Below are positions 32,736-42,992 of a DNA stretch of 64,000 nucleotides, piece by piece (position 1 is the stretch's first letter; the number at the start of each line of letters is the position of its first letter). Both the position numbers and the translations under genes were made by a program. Source of the DNA: CAZXEU01 sp965207385 (GTDB lineage: Bacteria; Bacteroidota; Rhodothermia; Rhodothermales; Bin80). The stretch covers positions 1-64,000 of the forward strand of contig CBDBLZ010000005.1 in the NCBI GenBank assembly GCA_965207385.1. Reading direction: 5' to 3'. The notes below the pieces were generated by a model. That model was not told where the DNA came from. It worked only from the letters and a program-made list of their open reading frames with translations, and searched no databases.

Positions 32736-34767
32736 CAGAACAGGAGTGGATGGCGCGGCTGCCGCCGGCGACAGGCTGGAAGCCGCCTGTATCAATACCA
32801 TTCGATTTCTGGCCGCTGACAGCGTTCAGAAAGCACTCAGCGGGCATCCGGGTATGCCGATGGGAGCGGCGTCCATGGCATACGTCCTATGGACGCGGTT
32901 TCTGCGGCACAATCCTGGGGACCCCGGCTGGGCCAACCGGGACCGCTTTGTGCTTTCGGCCGGGCATGGCTCCATGCTTTTGTATGCGCTGCTGCACCTC
33001 ACGGGGTATGACCTCCCGATGGAGGAGCTCGAATCCTTCCGGCAGTGGGGCAGCAAGACACCGGGTCACCCCGAATCCGGCCTGACGCCGGGGGTAGAGA
33101 CGACGACCGGGCCGCTTGGCCAGGGCTTCGCCAATGCCGTGGGCATGGCCCTGGCGGAGAGCATCCTGGCCGATACGTTCAACAGGCCGGGCCATGCCAT
33201 CGTTGACCACCGGACTTTTGCCGTCCTCTCGGACGGTGACATGATGGAAGGCATCTCTCACGAGGCGGCATCGCTGGCCGGACATCTGGCGCTGGGCAAG
33301 CTGCTCTGTCTCTGGGACGACAACCAGATTACCATTGACGGCAGCACCGCGCTGGCGGTAAGCGACGACGTGGAAGCCCGCTTCAGGGCGTACGGCTGGC
33401 ACGTTTCAAGCGTCGAAGACGGCAATGACCCGGAAGCCGTGGAAGCTGCCATAGCGAAGGCCTTGGAGAAGACCCGCCAGCCGTCGCTGATCCGCGTGCG
33501 GACCATCATCGGATTCGGCTGCCCGGTCAAGGCGGGCTCCGAGAGTGTGCACGGGGCCCCGCTCGGCGAGGAGGAATTAAGGGCGGCCAAGCGCAATCTG
33601 GACTGGCCTGAAGACAGGCCGTTCCATGTGCCCGGCGAGGTTCGCATCGCTATGGACGCGGCCGATCGTGGCGGGCGCCTGCAGCAGCAATGGGACCTGG
33701 CGTTTGAACGCTACCGGGCGGCATACCCGGATGAAGCGGCCACGCTTGAATCCTGGCTGCGCGGAGAGCTGCCTGAGAACTGGCAGGGTTTGCTGCCGTC
33801 CTTTGAAGCCGGACTGCCGATGGCTACCAGGGCCGCAAGCGGCAAGGTGGTGGACCCCCTGGTCAAGGCCATGGGAAACCTGGTGGGAGGATCAGCCGAC
33901 CTGACGGGCTCGAACAAGACACGCGGCACCACTCAGGTCGATTTCCAGAAGGACGCTCCGCACGGACGGTACCTGCGGTTTGGAGTCCGCGAGCACGCCA
34001 TGGCGGCAATCTGCAACGGCCTGGCCCTGCACGGCGGGATTCGCCCCTATTGTGGTACGTTTCTGGTCTTCAGCGACTATCTGAGACCGGCGCTCAGACT
34101 GAGCGCCCTGATGCACCAGCCCGTGGTGTACGTGTTCACCCACGACTCCATTGGAGTGGGCGAAGACGGCCCTACGCACCAGCCTGTCGAGCACCTGATG
34201 GCGCTTCGCGCCATTCCCAACCTTGTACTGATCCGGCCTGCTGACGCAAACGAGACCGTATACGCCTGGCGTGCAGCCCTCATGCGCAGAGAGGGTCCCA
34301 CCGCGCTGATACTCACGCGGCAGAAGCTGCCGCCCGTTTGCACGGCCCGTCAGGCGCAAGGCTTGATGCGGGGGGCGTACGTGCTGAGTGGCGCGGAGGG
34401 ACCGGCTGATATCATTCTGATCGCGTCCGGCAGTGAGGTCCACCTGGTGGCGGAGGCTGCTGAAGTCCTGCGCGAGGAGGACGCCGTGCGGGTCAGCGTT
34501 GTAAGTATGCCTTCCTGGGAACTCTTTTCGGCCCAGCCTGCTTCCTATAAGGACCGCGTCTTGCCACCGCACATCACTCGCCGCGTCGTGGTTGAGGCCG
34601 GTGTTACACTGGGATGGGAGCGCTATGCAGGATCCGGGGGCGTCATTGTCGGCATCGACCGCTTCGGGGCGTCGGCACCCGGCAACGTGTTATTCTCGCA
34701 ATTCGGCTTTACCGTGGACAGGATTGTGGAGACGGCCCGCGGTGTACTGGCTCACGCGCACGCGTAG
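32728..34767 (+). CDS. tkt: transketolase
   Basis: 679 residues from the ATG at 32728. ThDP enzyme of the pentose phosphate pathway. SGHPGMPMGAASMAYVLW, the GDGC-like ThDP motif SDGDMMEGISHEAASLAG ... LWDDNQITIDG, the sugar-phosphate site GVREHAMAAICNGLALHGG and THDSIGVGEDGPTHQPVEHL are intact. Full length, three domains. It overlaps both neighbours: 8 bp with the VKOR-DsbA gene and 26 bp with the small secreted protein downstream. Confidence 0.97.
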   Translation: MNNRTGVDGAAAAGDRLEAACINTIRFLAADSVQKALSGHPGMPMGAASMAYVLWTRFLRHNPGDPGWANRDRFVLSAGHGSMLLYALLHLTGYDLPMEELESFRQWGSKTPGHPESGLTPGVETTTGPLGQGFANAVGMALAESILADTFNRPGHAIVDHRTFAVLSDGDMMEGISHEAASLAGHLALGKLLCLWDDNQITIDGSTALAVSDDVEARFRAYGWHVSSVEDGNDPEAVEAAIAKALEKTRQPSLIRVRTIIGFGCPVKAGSESVHGAPLGEEELRAAKRNLDWPEDRPFHVPGEVRIAMDAADRGGRLQQQWDLAFERYRAAYPDEAATLESWLRGELPENWQGLLPSFEAGLPMATRAASGKVVDPLVKAMGNLVGGSADLTGSNKTRGTTQVDFQKDAPHGRYLRFGVREHAMAAICNGLALHGGIRPYCGTFLVFSDYLRPALRLSALMHQPVVYVFTHDSIGVGEDGPTHQPVEHLMALRAIPNLVLIRPADANETVYAWRAALMRREGPTALILTRQKLPPVCTARQAQGLMRGAYVLSGAEGPADIILIASGSEVHLVAEAAEVLREEDAVRVSVVSMPSWELFSAQPASYKDRVLPPHITRRVVVEAGVTLGWERYAGSGGVIVGIDRFGASAPGNVLFSQFGFTVDRIVETARGVLAHAHA

Positions 34768-35158
34768 CTGCCTGAGCCTCTTCCTGTGGATAGCAGTGGT
34801 TGTGGCGGGCCACGGCCGCGGAGCCGCAGCTCAGGAGCTTGCCGCAGAGCGGGCCTTCAAGCCCATTGTGGAAAAGGGCGGCCTGTCGGTCAAGTACGTG
34901 CTGTATCAGAAGGCCGACGGCGCAAGAAACGGCGTAGTCATTTTCCTGCGCAATACGAATGACTTTGCCATCTCGTACCGCTTCTCGGCAGTCTTCCGCA
35001 GTGAGGACGAGGAGAAGACGGGATTCGCCGAAGGGCACCTGGGCCCGTGTGAGGCCAAGACGGGCGATAGAGACGGGCTTTTCTGGATCCCGTTTGACGA
35101 TGACAGGCCCATAGTCGAGATTGGCGTCCGGGGACTTGTCGTGGAATCCAGGGAGTAG
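34742..35158 (+). CDS. small secreted protein of unknown function
   Basis: 138 residues from a GTG at 34742, overlapping tkt by 26 bp. A signal peptide (SLFLWIAVVVAGHGRGAAAQ) is followed by a domain of about 100 residues with alternating beta-like stretches (LSVKYVLYQK, NGVVIFLRNTNDFAISYRFSAVF, RPIVEIGVRGLVV). NTNDFAISYRFSAVF recalls immunoglobulin-like domains that contain a 'neither like proteins' strand. No family recognised. Possibly made with the amidase downstream, whose ATG is 22 bp after its stop. Confidence 0.65.
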   Translation: MYWLTRTRSCLSLFLWIAVVVAGHGRGAAAQELAAERAFKPIVEKGGLSVKYVLYQKADGARNGVVIFLRNTNDFAISYRFSAVFRSEDEEKTGFAEGHLGPCEAKTGDRDGLFWIPFDDDRPIVEIGVRGLVVESRE

Positions 35159-35180
35159 TCCGGGCCACAGCCCACCAGCC

Positions 35181-36872
35181 ATGCTTGATCGTCGCAGGTT
35201 TTTGTCCACGTGCTCCTCGCACGCGCTGGCGGGAACGTTGCTTCCGGGCGCGCTATACGCGCTGCTTGAGCAGGGCAAGCCGGTAACGGCGGAAACCATC
35301 GCATGCGCTGAAGAGATTGCGGGTCTCTCCTTCACCGACGAGGAGCGGAGGCTGCTTGTTGATGACCTTAACGGCCAGGTTGAGGACTATGCAGAACTGC
35401 GCAGCCTGAAGATCTCCAACAGCGTAGCGCCGTCGCTGGCTTTTGATCCGGGACTCGGCGATGCGCTGCGTCCCGCGGAGCAGGGCGCGCTGCGCTTTGA
35501 GCCCGTCGCACTCCGGCGTCCGCCGGATCCGGACTCCCTGGCTTTCATGGGAGTGGCGCAGCTGGCCCATCTGCTCAGGTCCCGGCAGGTTACGTCGGTA
35601 GAGTTGACGGAATTGTACCTGTCCAGACTCCGGCAGCATGATGCATTGCTGCAGGCCGTAGTCACATTCACCGAGGAGACAGCGCTTGAGGAGGCGGCCA
35701 GGGCGGATGTAGAACTGGATGCCGGAATCTGGCGCGGACCGCTGCACGGAGTGCCGTACGGGGCCAAGGACCTGCTGTCGGTCAGGGGATATCCCACCAC
35801 GTGGGGAGCGGAGCCGTACCGGGACCAGGTTATTGAGGAGGACGCGGCTGTCGTAGAACGCTTGCGCGCGGCGGGCGCCGTGCTGGTTGCCAAGCTGACG
35901 CTGGGAGCGCTGGCCTGGGGCGATGTCTGGTTTGGCGGCAAGACGCGCAATCCGTGGAATCCGGACGAAGGCTCCAGCGGGTCGTCAGCCGGACCGGGTG
36001 CGGCCGTCGCAGCCGGGCTCGTGGGCTTTGCCATAGGCTCCGAAACGCTGGGATCCATCGTGTCTCCTTCCACGCGCTGCGGCGTGACGGGGCACCGGCC
36101 TACGTTCGGCCTTGTAAGCCGTCACGGTGCCATGACGCTGGCTTGGTCGATGGACAAGCTTGGCCCCATGGCCCGGTCGGCGCTGGATTGTGCGCTCATC
36201 TTCGACGTAATCCGGGGGCGGGATCCGCGCGATGCCGCCACGACAGCGGCGGCGTTTCCGTTCGATGCCTCCATGGACGTGGCATCGCAGCGCGTTGGCT
36301 ACCTGGCAGAGGACTTTGACAGGGAGTACGCCAACAGGGACGCGGACAGGCAGGCGCTGGAGGTTCTCCGCGGCCTGGGGATCGAGCCTGTTCCGATTGC
36401 GCTGCCGGATGGCTTGCCGCTCGATGCCATGCTGCTGACACTGGGGGTGGAAGCGGCTGCTGCCTTCGATTCGCTTACCCTGGAGAGGGGCGTGGATACG
36501 ATGGTACGGCAGGGGCCGGACACATGGCCGCACGAGTTTCGGCGCTCGCGATTCGTTCCGGCAGTCGAGTTTGTGCAGGCGGCGCGGGCAAGGACGCTGC
36601 TCATGCGGCGCATGCACGAGCTCATGCGTGACCTGGACTGCTTTGTTTCGCCCACCTTCGGCGGTTCCACGCTAAGAATAACAAACCTGACAGGGCATCC
36701 GGCGGTCTGCGTTCCCAACGCATTTCACGCGGTGGAGGACAGCCCCGGACGGCGGAGGCCGGGAAGCATCACCTTTGTGGGAGGCCTCTACAAGGATGCG
36801 CAGGCGCTGGCGCTGGCGTGGGCATTTCAGCAGGCGACGGACTTCCACCTCAGACGTCCGCCCATCGATTAG
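35181..36872 (+). CDS. amidase signature family hydrolase, probably exported
   Basis: 563 residues from the ATG at 35181. Ser-cis-Ser-Lys triad: Lys in VPYGAKDLLSVRGYPTTWG, cis-Ser in GSSGSSAGPGAAVAAG, and the nucleophile Ser in GSETLGSIVSPSTRCGVTG, close to the usual GGSIR but with Leu-Gly and IV. The N-terminus MLDRRRFLSTCSSHALAG resembles a twin-arginine signal. It is similar to GatA-like amidases, but the extra N-terminal ~110 residues, the export signal and the lack of gatB/gatC point to a scavenging amidase rather than the tRNA amidotransferase. Substrate unknown. Confidence 0.85.
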   Translation: MLDRRRFLSTCSSHALAGTLLPGALYALLEQGKPVTAETIACAEEIAGLSFTDEERRLLVDDLNGQVEDYAELRSLKISNSVAPSLAFDPGLGDALRPAEQGALRFEPVALRRPPDPDSLAFMGVAQLAHLLRSRQVTSVELTELYLSRLRQHDALLQAVVTFTEETALEEAARADVELDAGIWRGPLHGVPYGAKDLLSVRGYPTTWGAEPYRDQVIEEDAAVVERLRAAGAVLVAKLTLGALAWGDVWFGGKTRNPWNPDEGSSGSSAGPGAAVAAGLVGFAIGSETLGSIVSPSTRCGVTGHRPTFGLVSRHGAMTLAWSMDKLGPMARSALDCALIFDVIRGRDPRDAATTAAAFPFDASMDVASQRVGYLAEDFDREYANRDADRQALEVLRGLGIEPVPIALPDGLPLDAMLLTLGVEAAAAFDSLTLERGVDTMVRQGPDTWPHEFRRSRFVPAVEFVQAARARTLLMRRMHELMRDLDCFVSPTFGGSTLRITNLTGHPAVCVPNAFHAVEDSPGRRRPGSITFVGGLYKDAQALALAWAFQQATDFHLRRPPID

Positions 36873-37016
36873 CGAGCTTGTCCGCCAGGGTTCGACTTCT
36901 GCGAACTATTCTCCGCGAAGGCGTGTATACCCGGACTGGCAACTGGTGCGGGGCAACTGGCCCATCAAGCCCGGCATGACCTGTTGGCCCAATGTACAGG
37001 CAAATTCGCCCATGGC

Positions 37017-38063
37017 ATGAAACTGTCCGAATTCCGTTACGAGTTTCCCGATTCGCTGGTCGCGAAATACCCCGCCGAGCCGCGCGACACCTCCCGCCTG
37101 ATGGTGCTCAACCGTGCGGAAGGCACCATAGAACACCGGCGTTTCAGCGAAATCGTGGACTACTTCGGCGCAGGGGACGTACTCGTGTACAACAATACCA
37201 AGGTCTTTCCTGCTCGGCTGAACGGAGAAAAGGAAAAGACCGGAGCCCACATTGAGGTATTCCTGCTTCGCGAGCTCAATCCGGAGAGTAGGCTCTGGGA
37301 CGTAATAGTCGATCCTGCCCGCAAGATCAGAATCGGTAACAAGCTATTCTTTGAAAACGGACTGGTGGCCGAGGTCATAGACAACACGACCTCGCGCGGT
37401 CGCACCATTCGCTTTGTATTTGCGGGCAGCAACCAGGATCTGTATGCGAAGATCGACGAAATCGGCCAGACGCCGCTGCCTCCCTATATCAAGCGGTTAC
37501 CCGAGCCGGAGGATCGCGATCGCTACCAGACCATATTTGCTGCACATCGCGGCGCGGTCGCGGCTCCGACGGCGGGCCTGCACTTTACGCCGCAGCTTCG
37601 GGACCGCCTGGCAGACAAGGGTGTCCTCCTTGCTCCGGTGACGCTGCACGTGGGCCTGGGAACGTTTCGGCCCGTGGACGTGGAGGATTTGACCAAGCAT
37701 CGCATGGACTCCGAAAGCTATGCGATTTCGGATTACACGGCCAATGCGGTCAACGGGGCCCTGAGATCACCGGATTGCTCGGTTACAGCACTCGGCACGA
37801 CGGTTGTGCGGGCCATCGAAACAAGCCTGTCGGTGGACAACATGCTGAAGGGCCGCAGCGGCTGGACGGACAAGTTCATTTATCCGCCCTACGAGTTCAG
37901 GATCACAGAGCGGCTGATCACCAATTTCCACCGGCCCAAGAGCACGCTGCTGATGCTGGTGTCGGCATTTGCCGGATATGATTTTGTGAAGCACGCATAC
38001 AGGGAGGCGATGGAGGAGGAGTATCGCCTCTTTTCGTTCGGAGACGCCATGCTCATCGTCTGA
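37017..38063 (+). CDS. queA: tRNA preQ1 ribosyltransferase-isomerase
   Basis: 348 residues from the ATG at 37017. Transfers the ribosyl part of SAM to preQ1 in tRNA, making epoxyqueuosine. YEFPDSLVAKYPAEPRDTSRLMVL, YNNTKVFPARL, PLPPYIKR, APTAGLHFTP, VTLHVGLGTFRPV and ITNFHRPKSTLLMLVSAF are all conserved. The upstream 144 bp hold no gene. Followed 8 bp later by ispD. Confidence 0.97.
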   Translation: MKLSEFRYEFPDSLVAKYPAEPRDTSRLMVLNRAEGTIEHRRFSEIVDYFGAGDVLVYNNTKVFPARLNGEKEKTGAHIEVFLLRELNPESRLWDVIVDPARKIRIGNKLFFENGLVAEVIDNTTSRGRTIRFVFAGSNQDLYAKIDEIGQTPLPPYIKRLPEPEDRDRYQTIFAAHRGAVAAPTAGLHFTPQLRDRLADKGVLLAPVTLHVGLGTFRPVDVEDLTKHRMDSESYAISDYTANAVNGALRSPDCSVTALGTTVVRAIETSLSVDNMLKGRSGWTDKFIYPPYEFRITERLITNFHRPKSTLLMLVSAFAGYDFVKHAYREAMEEEYRLFSFGDAMLIV

Positions 38064-38071
38064 GGTCGCCC

Positions 38072-38752
38072 ATGACAAGGCGTGGGCGCGTGGCCGCCGT
38101 TGTGCCGGCTGCAGGGCGCGGCAGCCGTCTCGGCGGCGACAGGAAGCAGTTCAGGATGCTGGGCGATGCCCCGCTCCTGGTGCAGACGCTGCGCATGCTC
38201 GAGCGACACGCCGAGATTGATCATTACTGCGTGGCCCTGCCGGCGTCCGCCGCCGGTATCCCGTGCCGGGACGAGCTCCACAAGCTCCGGGCCGTCGTAA
38301 AGGGAGGTGCCACGCGCAGCATCTCGGTGGCCAAAGCCCTTGCAGGCACGGATGCCGACCTCATTCTCGTGCACGATGCCGTGCGGCCGTTTGTGGAGCC
38401 GGCGCTTGTGTCGAGCGTCATAGCCCTAGCGCGCAGGTTCGGCGCCGCGGCTCTTGCCCTGCCGGTTGCCGATACGGTCCGGTATGGCGACAGCGGCTGC
38501 TTTGCCCGCGCAGTTTCCAGAGAGGATCTGTTCCGGATGCAGACGCCCCAGGGCTTCAGGAGGCCCCTCCTGGAAGCCGCCCTTGGAGCAGGCGGCGAGG
38601 CCACCGACGAGGTAGAGCCGGTGATGAATATGGGGCATGCCGTGCACATCGTGCACGGAAGCGCCTGGAATTTCAAGATCACTACGCCCGAGGACTGGGC
38701 GCTGGCAAGGGCGCTCTGGCCGAGATGGCAGGAGGAACATCCATGCGCATAG
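38072..38752 (+). CDS. ispD: 2-C-methyl-D-erythritol 4-phosphate cytidylyltransferase
   Basis: 226 residues. Adds CMP to MEP in the non-mevalonate isoprenoid pathway. The CTP-binding VVPAAGRGSRLGGDRKQF, ILVHDAVRPFV and RMQTPQGFRRPLL are intact. It overlaps ispF by 10 bp. Consecutive steps are normally ispD, ispE, ispF; ispE is not here. Confidence 0.97.
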   Translation: MTRRGRVAAVVPAAGRGSRLGGDRKQFRMLGDAPLLVQTLRMLERHAEIDHYCVALPASAAGIPCRDELHKLRAVVKGGATRSISVAKALAGTDADLILVHDAVRPFVEPALVSSVIALARRFGAAALALPVADTVRYGDSGCFARAVSREDLFRMQTPQGFRRPLLEAALGAGGEATDEVEPVMNMGHAVHIVHGSAWNFKITTPEDWALARALWPRWQEEHPCA

Positions 38753-39219
38753 GACTGGGATACGACGTGCATCGCCTTGTGCCGGATCGGCCGCTCATGC
38801 TGGGTGGCGTCCGGGTCCCGCACAAGCTGGGTCTTGAGGGGCATTCCGATGCGGACGTGCTGCTGCACGCCGTTTGCGACGCGATGCTGGGCGCCGCCGC
38901 CCTCGGAGATATCGGATCGCATTTTCCGGACACGGACGGCACCTGGCGCGGGGCGGACAGCCGCAGTTTGCTGCGCGCCGTTTCGGGCATGGTTGCCAGG
39001 AAGGGATTCAAGGTCAGCAACCTGGACGTTACCATTGCACTGGAGCGCCCGCGGCTGCGGCCCCTGATTGACGACATGCGGCTTTCGATTGCGACGCTGC
39101 TGGGAATCGATGTCGACCGTGTCTCGGTCAAGGCGACCACGAGCGAAGGCATGGGCTTTGTAGGTCGGCGCCAGGGCGTCGCGGCCTGGGCCGTGTGTTT
39201 GCTGGAGGAGGCTGGGTGA
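38743..39219 (+). CDS. ispF: 2-C-methyl-D-erythritol 2,4-cyclodiphosphate synthase
   Basis: 158 residues from the ATG at 38743. GLGYDVHRLVP (zinc ligands Asp and His), LEGHSDADVLLHAVCDAMLGAA (the third zinc His and metal site) and VKATTSEGMGFVGR are the family signatures. A GGAGG ribosome binding site at 38731-38735 lies within ispD. The stop TGA shares one base with the ATG of the DedA gene. Confidence 0.97.
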   Translation: MRIGLGYDVHRLVPDRPLMLGGVRVPHKLGLEGHSDADVLLHAVCDAMLGAAALGDIGSHFPDTDGTWRGADSRSLLRAVSGMVARKGFKVSNLDVTIALERPRLRPLIDDMRLSIATLLGIDVDRVSVKATTSEGMGFVGRRQGVAAWAVCLLEEAG

Positions 39220-39836
39220 TGGAAGTCCAGGTGAGCGAAATGGTCACGCGCCTGGCCGAGCTGCCGCCGATTTCCGTGTATCTGGTCGTGGCCCTGATAT
39301 CGTTTCTGGAATACCTGCTGCCGCCGGTGCCAGGGGACGCCGTTGTAGTCTTTGCCGGCGCCATGGCCGGGCTGGGACTGGTGAACGGGCCGTTGGTGGT
39401 GCTGCTTGGCGCCACAAGCGGCGCCTGCGGATTCATGACCGTGTACTGGCTGGGCAGCCGGCTGGGAAATATGGCCGAGAGCCGGCGATCCGTGCTCTTC
39501 TTTTCCGCTGATGACATTGAGCGGGGCCGGCGATGGATTACCCGGTGGGGATCGTGGCTCGTGGTAACCAATCGCCTCTTTAGCGGCATCCGGTCCGTAA
39601 TTGCACTGGTGGCGGGCATGGGCGCCATGCCGAGGCGTCTGACTGCGACGCTGAGCTTTGTGGGTGCGCTTGCATGGGCGGCGCTGCTCGTGGCAGCGGG
39701 CTACCTGGTCGGAGATCGTTGGGAAGAAGTCTCAGGCTACCTTGCCAGGTACGGCCTGGCGGTGATGGCTTTCGTGCTGGGCTATTTCGTGCTGCAGATG
39801 TGGCGCCGCCATCGCAGAATCCGCGGGGAGCCTTGA
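39219..39836 (+). CDS. DedA/VTT family membrane protein
   Basis: 205 residues from the ATG at 39219 (TGATG junction with ispF). Contains the VTT core: ISFLEYLLPPVPGDAVVVFAGAMAG, the re-entrant and membrane segments, TNRLFSGIRSVIALVAGMGAMP and AGYLVGDRW. Such proteins include lipid-carrier flippases (undecaprenyl phosphate or phospholipid). Linkage to isoprenoid genes ispD and ispF fits a role in recycling a polyprenyl carrier, but this is inference. The -35 box of the next promoter overlaps its stop codon. Confidence 0.88.
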   Translation: MEVQVSEMVTRLAELPPISVYLVVALISFLEYLLPPVPGDAVVVFAGAMAGLGLVNGPLVVLLGATSGACGFMTVYWLGSRLGNMAESRRSVLFFSADDIERGRRWITRWGSWLVVTNRLFSGIRSVIALVAGMGAMPRRLTATLSFVGALAWAALLVAAGYLVGDRWEEVSGYLARYGLAVMAFVLGYFVLQMWRRHRRIRGEP

Positions 39837-39875
39837 CAGGATATCAGTTTAGATCGTATACTTTAAGGCTATACT
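39833..39875 (+). promoter_or_regulatory. promoter of the tRNA-tuf operon, with duplicated -10-like box
   Basis: A consensus TTGACA (39833-39838) and TATACT (39857-39862) are spaced by 18 bp, ending about 30 bp before tRNA-Thr. The 9-bp sequence TATACTTTA occurs twice, at 39857-39865 and 39870-39878, so a second TATACT lies 13 bp downstream. The -35 overlaps the DedA stop codon. Confidence 0.7.
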
Positions 39876-39892
39876 TTAGCTGATGCTACTGT

Positions 39893-39965
39893 GCTGGCGT
39901 AGCTCAACCGGTAGAGCAGCTGATTTGTAATCAGCAGGTTGGGGGTTCGAGTCCCTTCGCCAGCT
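39893..39965 (+). tRNA. tRNA-Thr (TGT)
   Basis: Acceptor GCTGGCG/CGCCAGC, anticodon arm CTGAT-TTGTAA-TCAG with anticodon TGT, T-arm GGGGGTTCGAGTCCC, discriminator T. No encoded CCA. First of four tRNAs ahead of tuf. Confidence 0.96.
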
Positions 39966-40035
39966 CTTCACGTTAAATTCGCTGGCCCTGTTGGCACTGC
40001 ACCCCTGATGGCCCATATAACCATGCTGCGATGAC

Positions 40036-40117
40036 GGGCAGGTACCCAAGCGGTCAACGGGGGCAGACTGTAAATCTGCTGGCTAAGCCTTCGGAGGTTC
40101 GAATCCTTCCCTGCCCA
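40036..40117 (+). tRNA. tRNA-Tyr (GTA)
   Basis: Class II tRNA: acceptor GGGCAGG/CCTGCCC, anticodon arm CAGA-CTGTAAA-TCTG with anticodon GTA, long variable arm (CTGGCTAAGCCTTCGG), T-arm AGGTTCGAATCCT and discriminator A. ACCCA follows, so CCA is not correctly encoded. Confidence 0.96.
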
Positions 40118-40158
40118 CCCATACGAACTGGAACACTTGCCCCAAGCATCCGGGCGAT

Positions 40159-40231
40159 GCGGGAGTAGCTCAGTTGGTAGAGCATCAGCCTTCCAAGCTG
40201 AGGGTCGCGAGTTCGAATCTCGTCTCCCGCT
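40159..40231 (+). tRNA. tRNA-Gly (TCC)
   Basis: Acceptor GCGGGAG/CTCCCGC, D-arm GCTCAGTTGGTAGAGC, anticodon arm TCAGC-CTTCCAA-GCTGA with anticodon TCC, T-arm CGAGTTCGAATCTCG and discriminator T. CCA not encoded. Confidence 0.97.
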
Positions 40232-40276
40232 CCTTTGATGCCGGTTCCCCGGAGCCGCACATAGGGTTTCGATCCT

Positions 40277-40351
<75 letters not shown>

Positions 40352-40383
40352 GAACATTCTTGTACAATAGGCGAGCATAGGAC

Positions 40384-41574
<1,191 letters not shown>

Positions 41575-41584
41575 CAGCCGAAAA

Positions 41585-41660
41585 ACGGGCGTAGCTCAAC
41601 TGGCAGAGCGGCGGTCTCCAAAACCGCAGGTTGTGGGTTCAAGTCCTACCGCCCGTGCCA
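41585..41660 (+). tRNA. tRNA-Trp (CCA)
   Basis: Acceptor ACGGGCG/CGCCCGT, D-arm GCTCAACTGGCAGAGC, anticodon arm GCGGT-CTCCAAA-ACCGC with anticodon CCA, T-arm TGTGGGTTCAAGTCCTACC, discriminator G, encoded 3' CCA. It lies between tuf and secE, a conserved place for it. It decodes the tandem UGG codons of the trp leader. Confidence 0.97.
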
Positions 41661-41699
41661 ATCCCAGGCTCTCCGCCATATTCTGACGAAAGACGGACA

Positions 41700-41897
41700 A
41701 TGACGAAGATACCAGCCAAGATCAGCGGCTATCTCAGTGACGTGACGACTGAGATGCGCAAGGTTACCTGGCCCAAGCGGAAGGAGCTTGTCAACAACAC
41801 CGTTGTTACGCTCCTGGCAAGCGTGGCACTGGCGCTGTTCATTTTCGGGGCGGACCGGGTAATAAGTTTCATACTGGATATCATTTATCCGGGGTAG
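41700..41897 (+). CDS. secE: preprotein translocase subunit SecE
   Basis: 65 residues from the ATG at 41700, the short single-span bacterial SecE. An amphipathic helix MRKVTWPKRKELVNNTVV precedes the membrane segment LLASVALALFIFGADRVISFIL. Clamps SecY in the translocon. The upstream open frame runs through the tRNA-Trp gene and is not part of the protein. nusG follows after 6 bp. Confidence 0.95.
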   Translation: MTKIPAKISGYLSDVTTEMRKVTWPKRKELVNNTVVTLLASVALALFIFGADRVISFILDIIYPG

Positions 41898-41903
41898 CGG
41901 GTT

Positions 41904-42452
41904 ATGGAAAGCAACGCCGACGCTAGGTGGTACGTGCTCAGGACGTTTTCCGGGCACGAGAAGAAGGTCAAGAAATTTCTCGAAAGCGAGATCGAGCGGC
42001 TTCATCTAGAGAGCCGGCTGACCGATATCCTGATACCGACGGAAACGGTATTCGAGATGCGCAGCGGCAAGAAGCGCACGCGCGAAAAGCGGTTCTTCCC
42101 CGGCTACATACTGATACAGGCCCTTATGGACAACGAGCTTCAGCACGTGGTCTCCGGCCTGCCCTCCGTGATCGGATTCCTGGGTGGGCGAGACCAGGCC
42201 ACCCCCCTTCGGCCGGAAGAGGTGGCGCGCATCATGGGGCGCGTGGAAGATGCCCGCGATTCCGGCGAAAAGCCTGCCATGCCCTTTGCGAGCGGAGACG
42301 CGGTCAAAGTGGTGGATGGGCCGTTCAACAACTTCACGGGCTTTGTGGACGAGGTATTCCCGGACAAGATGAAGGTCCGCGTAATGGTATCAATATTCGG
42401 CCGCAAAACGCCCTTGGAGCTGGATTATCTGCAGATTGAACTGGAGCAGTAA
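41904..42452 (+). CDS. nusG: transcription termination/antitermination protein NusG
   Basis: 182 residues. NGN domain (RWYVLRTFSGHEKKVKKFLE ... KRFFPGYILIQALM) and C-terminal KOW domain (FASGDAVKVVDGPFNNFTGFVDEV ... VMVSIFGRKTPLELDYLQIE). Couples RNA polymerase with Rho or the ribosome. Standard place between secE and rplK, with a 93-bp spacer before rplK that probably holds the ribosomal protein promoter or leader; I could not define either. Confidence 0.97.
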   Translation: MESNADARWYVLRTFSGHEKKVKKFLESEIERLHLESRLTDILIPTETVFEMRSGKKRTREKRFFPGYILIQALMDNELQHVVSGLPSVIGFLGGRDQATPLRPEEVARIMGRVEDARDSGEKPAMPFASGDAVKVVDGPFNNFTGFVDEVFPDKMKVRVMVSIFGRKTPLELDYLQIELEQ

Positions 42453-42545
42453 ATTCCCCGAGGGGATTGGAACCATCCACTTTCTGGAGCATTCCACAAG
42501 GCTGCAACGTTCCGGCTCGGTCGCACACACCCCAAGATCGACTGT

Positions 42546-42980
42546 ATGGCAAAGCCTGTTGATAGCCTGATCAAGCTGCAAATCAAGGCCGGGCAGGCAA
42601 ATCCGGCTCCGCCCATTGGTCCCGCCCTGGGACAGCACGGAGTCAACATCATGGAATTCTGCAAGCAGTTCAATGCTGCCACGCAGGATCGGCAGGGACT
42701 GGTGCTGCCGGTGGTCATTTCCGTCTACGCGGACAAGACCTTCAGCTTTGTTGTCAAGAGTCCTCCGGCAGCCGTGCTGCTATTGAAGGCCGCCGGAATC
42801 GAGAGCGGAGCCCGGGACTCCCTGAGGGAGCGCGTGGGCTCCGTTACCTGGGATGCCTGCAGGGACATAGCCCAGCAGAAAATGAATGACCTCAATGCCT
42901 TCGACCTGGATCGCGCTGCCAGCATGATTGCCGGAACGGCCCGCTCCATGGGCATTCGCGTGGAGGGCCGCCCAAGCTAA
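42546..42980 (+). CDS. rplK: 50S ribosomal protein L11
   Basis: 144 residues. Conserved LIKLQIKAGQANPAPPIGPALGQHGVNIMEFCKQFNAAT and the C-terminal rRNA-binding domain (SPPAAVLLLKAAGIESG ... IAGTARSMGIRVEG). Forms the GTPase-associated centre and the stringent-response sensor site. rplA follows after 12 bp. Confidence 0.98.
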   Translation: MAKPVDSLIKLQIKAGQANPAPPIGPALGQHGVNIMEFCKQFNAATQDRQGLVLPVVISVYADKTFSFVVKSPPAAVLLLKAAGIESGARDSLRERVGSVTWDACRDIAQQKMNDLNAFDLDRAASMIAGTARSMGIRVEGRPS

Positions 42981-42992
42981 CAGCAAATAGCC

